Positions 53,282 through 56,469 of a stretch of 56,469 nucleotides of DNA are shown here, in pieces (the first letter of the stretch is position 1; every line of letters starts with the position of its first letter). The notes under the pieces are model-generated. The model ran no database searches. It was not told the DNA's origin and saw only the letters and a list, made by a program, of their open reading frames with translations. The position numbers and the translations under genes were made by a program. This stretch comes from Ruegeria denitrificans (lineage in GTDB: Bacteria > Pseudomonadota > Alphaproteobacteria > Rhodobacterales > Rhodobacteraceae): assembly GCF_001458295.1 (NCBI RefSeq), contig NZ_CYUD01000020.1, positions 1-56,469 of the forward strand, read 5' to 3'.

Positions 53282-53297
53282 GGGGCGCGAACGCCCC
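53282..53297 (-). other. UUCG-loop hairpin between binding-protein and permease genes
   Basis: On the minus strand GGGGCG-TTCG-CGCCCC forms a very stable 6-bp UUCG-type tetraloop hairpin, extendable by flanking bases, with no T tract. It sits between the binding-protein stop (53326) and the permease start, where it should shield the upstream mRNA from 3-prime exonucleases. Confidence 0.65.
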
Positions 53298-53325
53298 ATT
53301 CCGTCGTCTCAGATCGAGGATCGGC

Positions 53326-55365
53326 TTATTCCGACAGCCACCACTGCGCGGGGCGGTACGGATAGGTCCGATAGAACTCGTAAGACTGCGTCTTGAACTC
53401 GGTGAAGTTCTGCAGATTGTTCGAGTGGTAGATCGGCGCAGGTGAGTTGACCGTGCCAATGAACAGCAGTTCGCTGGTCATGATCTCAACCATTTTCTGA
53501 GCAGCCGCGACGGATGCTTCTGACCCAGGCGCGCTGGATTGGTATGTGTCCAGAGCAGCTTTCAGATCAGCAACCCATGCGGGCGGTTCCACACCGTTTT
53601 CACCGTTCGAGCTGAGGTATTCAGCCCAGAGCATCCCGGTACGAACATCGAAGTAGCCGTCGAATGGCGGCACCCAGATTTCACCGTCGCCCAGAACCGA
53701 ACCGGCGGGCTGGCTCTTGAGCCACATCCCCATGTCCAGCGTGTTGGCCGACTGCGCTGCGCGGAATTCATCCGAGGTAACTTCCTTGATCGCGGTGTTG
53801 ACGCCCACATCTTTCCAGTTCTGAGCGATCAGTTCCACCAGCTGAGCGGATGCGGATTGCGTCGAGAACTGCCAGTCCAGCACGAGCGGGTCACCGTTTG
53901 GCAGATCGCGGAAACCGTCACCGTTTTGATCGACAAGACCGGCCTCGTCCAGCAAAGCATTGGCACGATCCTGATCGAAACCAGCCTCGTACTCTGCCCA
54001 TTTTGCATCAATGAAGTCCGGCCGCGGCGAGAAGCCGATATACTGTGTCGGTTCACCCAATCCAAAGGCAGTAACTTCGTTCAACTGATTGCGGTCCATC
54101 GCAACCGACATGGCCGTTCTGAAACGGATGTCATTGAATAGCGCCCTTTTGGCCTCATCCTCGGCAGTCACGTTGAAGGTCAGTACCGGATAACCGATCG
54201 CGGGCTTCACTTCTAACGTGTAGTTGCCGCTTTCCTGACCTTCCAAAAGAACCGGAGCCGATGTCAGGTTCACACCCTGAGATTTGTAGTCCACCTCGCC
54301 ATTCAGCAGCTTGAGGTTACGCACTTCTTCATCCGGAACATATGTTTCATCCATTTCCGAGATGTAGGGCAGTTGGTTACCCTGCGTGTCGACCTGGAAG
54401 AAATAGGGATTGGCGACATAGTGGCGCCCTTCGGTGCTTTCTTTCACCAGGATGTGGCTTTCAAGGGTTGGCATGGCGTCTTTGGGCAGACCGGCCAACT
54501 TGTCTCCTGCTGTCAGCATCGGTGACGGAGTATCCATCCAGTCCGAGTTGCCATAATAGGCCTTTATCAGCTCATAACCGTTTTCATAACCCAAAGCCTG
54601 CGCATTGGCGTCCGCATTTTCATCCAGAGCCGGGTGGAACTTTTCAAAGAAATGCTTGGGCTGGTAGGGCTGCACATAGGTGAACGAGAACGTCTCGGTC
54701 AGGCCCGGCTTGGGCGCGGCCAGAGTGAACTGTACCGTGGTATCATCCAGCGCCTCAACCGTCATCGGCTGACCACCAGCCAATGCGTAATCCTTGGCTT
54801 CGGCAATGACATTGGTGTCCATCATCAGGTTGTCGTACCAGAACACAACATCCGCCGCGGTGAACGGCGCGCCATCCGACCACTTGTGACCCGCGCGCAA
54901 ATGGACAGTCAATTGGGTGAAATCATCGTTCCATTCCCAGGACTTGGCAACGTTCGGCACCAGGGTCTGAAGGTCGTCGGAATAGCGGAACAGGTTCACA
55001 TGGCGCACGGACAGAAAATCGGACGTTCCGCTTTCGGTGGCATTGGACAGTGCATCCAGAACCCCACCGTATTGGCCGATCGAGTCATAGGGTACGATGA
55101 TCAGAGGCTCGGCTGGCAGGCGATCCGCCAGCGCGGGCAAGTCGCCATTGCCGCGGATTTTTCCATTCAGATCCGCGATTCCCGGGTTCTCGGCAAAACT
55201 CAGTGTACAGCCCGCTGCCGACTGAAATTCTGCCAGATCGAATTGCTGCGGATAAGCGCCGTCAGATACACCCTGCATATCTGCAACTGTCGCTGCCGGA
55301 CAATTCGCCCAGGCAGTTCCCCCCAGAGTGACCAAGGCCACACCTGACATCAGAAGCTGTTTCAT
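53326..55365 (-). CDS. Family-5 ABC transporter substrate-binding protein
   Basis: The 679-aa protein has a Sec signal (cleavage after AWA near residue 20) and the family-5 (DppA/OppA) fold: RYSDDLQTLVPNVAKSWEWN, HLRAGHKWSDGAPFTAADVV and FRTAMSVAMDRNQLNEVTAF. At 679 aa it is longer than DppA (about 500-530) and belongs to the large group often linked to sugars or opine-like ligands. The upstream DeoR-type regulator supports a sugar-derived ligand. It heads the operon. Confidence 0.91.
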   Translation of the reverse strand: MKQLLMSGVALVTLGGTAWANCPAATVADMQGVSDGAYPQQFDLAEFQSAAGCTLSFAENPGIADLNGKIRGNGDLPALADRLPAEPLIIVPYDSIGQYGGVLDALSNATESGTSDFLSVRHVNLFRYSDDLQTLVPNVAKSWEWNDDFTQLTVHLRAGHKWSDGAPFTAADVVFWYDNLMMDTNVIAEAKDYALAGGQPMTVEALDDTTVQFTLAAPKPGLTETFSFTYVQPYQPKHFFEKFHPALDENADANAQALGYENGYELIKAYYGNSDWMDTPSPMLTAGDKLAGLPKDAMPTLESHILVKESTEGRHYVANPYFFQVDTQGNQLPYISEMDETYVPDEEVRNLKLLNGEVDYKSQGVNLTSAPVLLEGQESGNYTLEVKPAIGYPVLTFNVTAEDEAKRALFNDIRFRTAMSVAMDRNQLNEVTAFGLGEPTQYIGFSPRPDFIDAKWAEYEAGFDQDRANALLDEAGLVDQNGDGFRDLPNGDPLVLDWQFSTQSASAQLVELIAQNWKDVGVNTAIKEVTSDEFRAAQSANTLDMGMWLKSQPAGSVLGDGEIWVPPFDGYFDVRTGMLWAEYLSSNGENGVEPPAWVADLKAALDTYQSSAPGSEASVAAAQKMVEIMTSELLFIGTVNSPAPIYHSNNLQNFTEFKTQSYEFYRTYPYRPAQWWLSE

Positions 55366-55415
55366 GTTTTCTCCCTACGGTAACGTCAATTTCGTTTTTT
55401 TGTTTGTGAAACCGA

Positions 55416-56243
55416 TTAGCTGACTGCGGCAACGTCGGTTTTCTTATTCTTTTTATCGCCACGCCGCGCGGCGACATGGACTGTGACCCCAGCATCCTTC
55501 AATGCAGTGGTGAAGGTTTCAGGCGGGGCAATATCGGTCACCAAATCGGTAATCTGATCAAATCGGCAGGACACGTTGGCTGCTCTTTCACCGAACTTCG
55601 TGTGATCGGTGGCGACAATCATGCGCCGGGTATTGTGACGCAACGCGCGCGTCAGTTCAGCCTCACGCGGGTTTGAGGCCAACACGCCGCCCGAAAGCGA
55701 CAGCGCATCAGCCCCGCATATCACGGCGTCATAGCTGTACTGACAGGCAAGTTCCTCGGCAGCTCGACCGAAACTGCCGCGCTCGGATCGAATGACCTCG
55801 CCCCCGGCAAGGATCGCCCGTGTTCCGTTGTGATCGGCCAACGAGGCGACAACTGACAACGAATTGCTGACCACAGTCAGGTTCTTCAGATCGCGCAACT
55901 GTTCGGCAATATGCGTCGTTGTCGAGCCCACCGTAATGAACAGCACCATGCCATCTTCGATCATCTGGCTGACTTTATTTGCGATAAGCGTTTTTTCTTC
56001 GGCGTTTTGCTCTAACGCGCCGGAAAACATCGGCGTGTCCTGCGCACGGGAAAGAAACGTTCCCCCATGTACCCGCTCTACCATGTTTTTCTGCGCCAGT
56101 GCTTTAACCAGTCGGCGCACAGTTTCCTCGGAAACATCCATGACCTGCGCGATCTGGGTATTGCGCGCCGAACCGCCCAGCCTTGCCAGCACATCCAGCA
56201 ATTCGCGACCCCGATGGGGGATGTTATCGCTATCGTGATCCAT
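55416..56243 (-). CDS. DeoR/GlpR-family transcriptional regulator
   Basis: The protein of about 275 aa has a DeoR winged helix (LLDVLARLGGSARNTQIAQV; DVSEETVRRLVKALAQKNMV) and a DeoRC sugar-phosphate sensor domain with TVGSTTTHIAEQL and CGADALSLSGGVLA. ATG at 56243 has GGGA upstream; ATG at 56267 gives 8 more residues and cannot be excluded. It is directly upstream of the family-5 ABC operon on the same strand and probably represses it in response to a phosphorylated sugar. Confidence 0.9.
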   Translation of the reverse strand: MDHDSDNIPHRGRELLDVLARLGGSARNTQIAQVMDVSEETVRRLVKALAQKNMVERVHGGTFLSRAQDTPMFSGALEQNAEEKTLIANKVSQMIEDGMVLFITVGSTTTHIAEQLRDLKNLTVVSNSLSVVASLADHNGTRAILAGGEVIRSERGSFGRAAEELACQYSYDAVICGADALSLSGGVLASNPREAELTRALRHNTRRMIVATDHTKFGERAANVSCRFDQITDLVTDIAPPETFTTALKDAGVTVHVAARRGDKKNKKTDVAAVS

Positions 56244-56386
56244 TTTAGAATCCCAACACAGTTTCATTTAAAAAGCCACAAAAATTATGAATGTTTTGTG
56301 ACAATATTTGATTTTTTGTGAATTATTATTGTTTTCCAATAAATCCGGTCATGCGATGGACGCCCTCTGTTCTACTGAAGTTCGGT

Positions 56387-56405
56387 CCGGCAGACAATCT
56401 GCCGG
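56387..56405. terminator. Hairpin at the end of the edge gene
   Basis: CCGGCAGA-CAA-TCTGCCGG is a perfect 8-bp stem with a 3-nt loop, 12 bp past the stop of the partial minus-strand gene. There is no T tract, so function as a terminator is uncertain. Confidence 0.45.
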
Positions 56406-56416
56406 GCCTATTGGGA

Positions 56417-56469
56417 TCACAACGCGTTATTGAAGAGTGCGGTCAGGTTTTGTTCGTTGAGTTCGATGG
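56417..56469 (-). CDS. Partial gene at the window edge, C-terminal 17 codons
   Basis: The minus strand reads IELNEQNLTALFNNAL then TGA, continuing beyond the window. A hairpin follows the stop, which supports this as a genuine gene end. No family can be assigned from so few residues. Confidence 0.35.
   Translation of the reverse strand, partial: IELNEQNLTALFNNAL

Noticed and set aside
1..56469. tRNA, rRNA or CRISPR features
   Set aside because: I read both strands for cloverleaf ends, conserved rRNA segments and regularly spaced repeats and saw none, though a short tRNA could be missed by eye.

Overview
The window looks like an accessory region from a Roseobacter-group alphaproteobacterium (Rhodobacteraceae). 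The evidence is gene style only: moderate-to-high GC, several Rieske oxygenases, a type III glutamate-ammonia ligase, an ugp phosphodiester operon, EhuABCD- and DddP-like remnants, and many ABC uptake systems. No rRNA, tRNA, CRISPR or replication gene was seen, so chromosome and plasmid cannot be told apart.

Layout. 0-3 kb: IS5-type transposase scrap, a GlxA-type AraC regulator and an NhaC-type antiporter. 3.4-10.5 kb: a catabolic set with a creatininase-family amidohydrolase, XRE-cupin regulator, polar amino-acid-type ABC transporter, AhpD-like protein, VanA-like Rieske oxygenase, a NicX/M29-fold enzyme and a second AhpD-like protein. 10.9-17.1 kb: LysR regulator and the ugpBAEC-ugpQ operon with a possible PHO box. 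17.4-20.5 kb: arsenic operon (ArsR-ArsC fusion, GAPDH, ArsJ). 20.7-22.2 kb: decayed iron-siderophore ABC genes. 22.6-31 kb: a second catabolic set (Rieske oxygenase, VOC protein, EutQ-like cupin, GlnT, alpha/beta hydrolase, Lrp regulator, NitT/TauT-type ABC transporter).

31.2-38.3 kb is a 7,094-bp transposon, delimited from the sequence by 24-bp inverted repeats and a perfect 9-bp target duplication. It splits an NTF2/SnoaL-like gene. It carries one large zinc-ribbon transposase-like gene and four passengers: sulfatase, periplasmic HAD phosphatase, tandem SpoIIAA-like protein and outer-membrane-barrel-like protein. Terminator hairpins sit just inside both ends.

38.7-42.1 kb is a row of minus-strand pseudogenes (DddP-like M24 protein, Rieske ferredoxin, desaturase, TPP enzyme, 2-hydroxyacid dehydrogenase). 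42.1-46.2 kb holds intact garR-like, 2-hydroxyacid dehydrogenase, Rieske oxygenase and a second Lrp paralogue. 46.7-49.0 kb is a fully decayed ectoine-uptake (ehu) operon. 49.1-56.2 kb is a complete family-5 oligopeptide/oligosaccharide-type ABC operon with a DeoR-type regulator. The striking overall feature is many intact uptake and catabolic modules beside many freshly inactivated ones, often broken by single in-frame stop codons.
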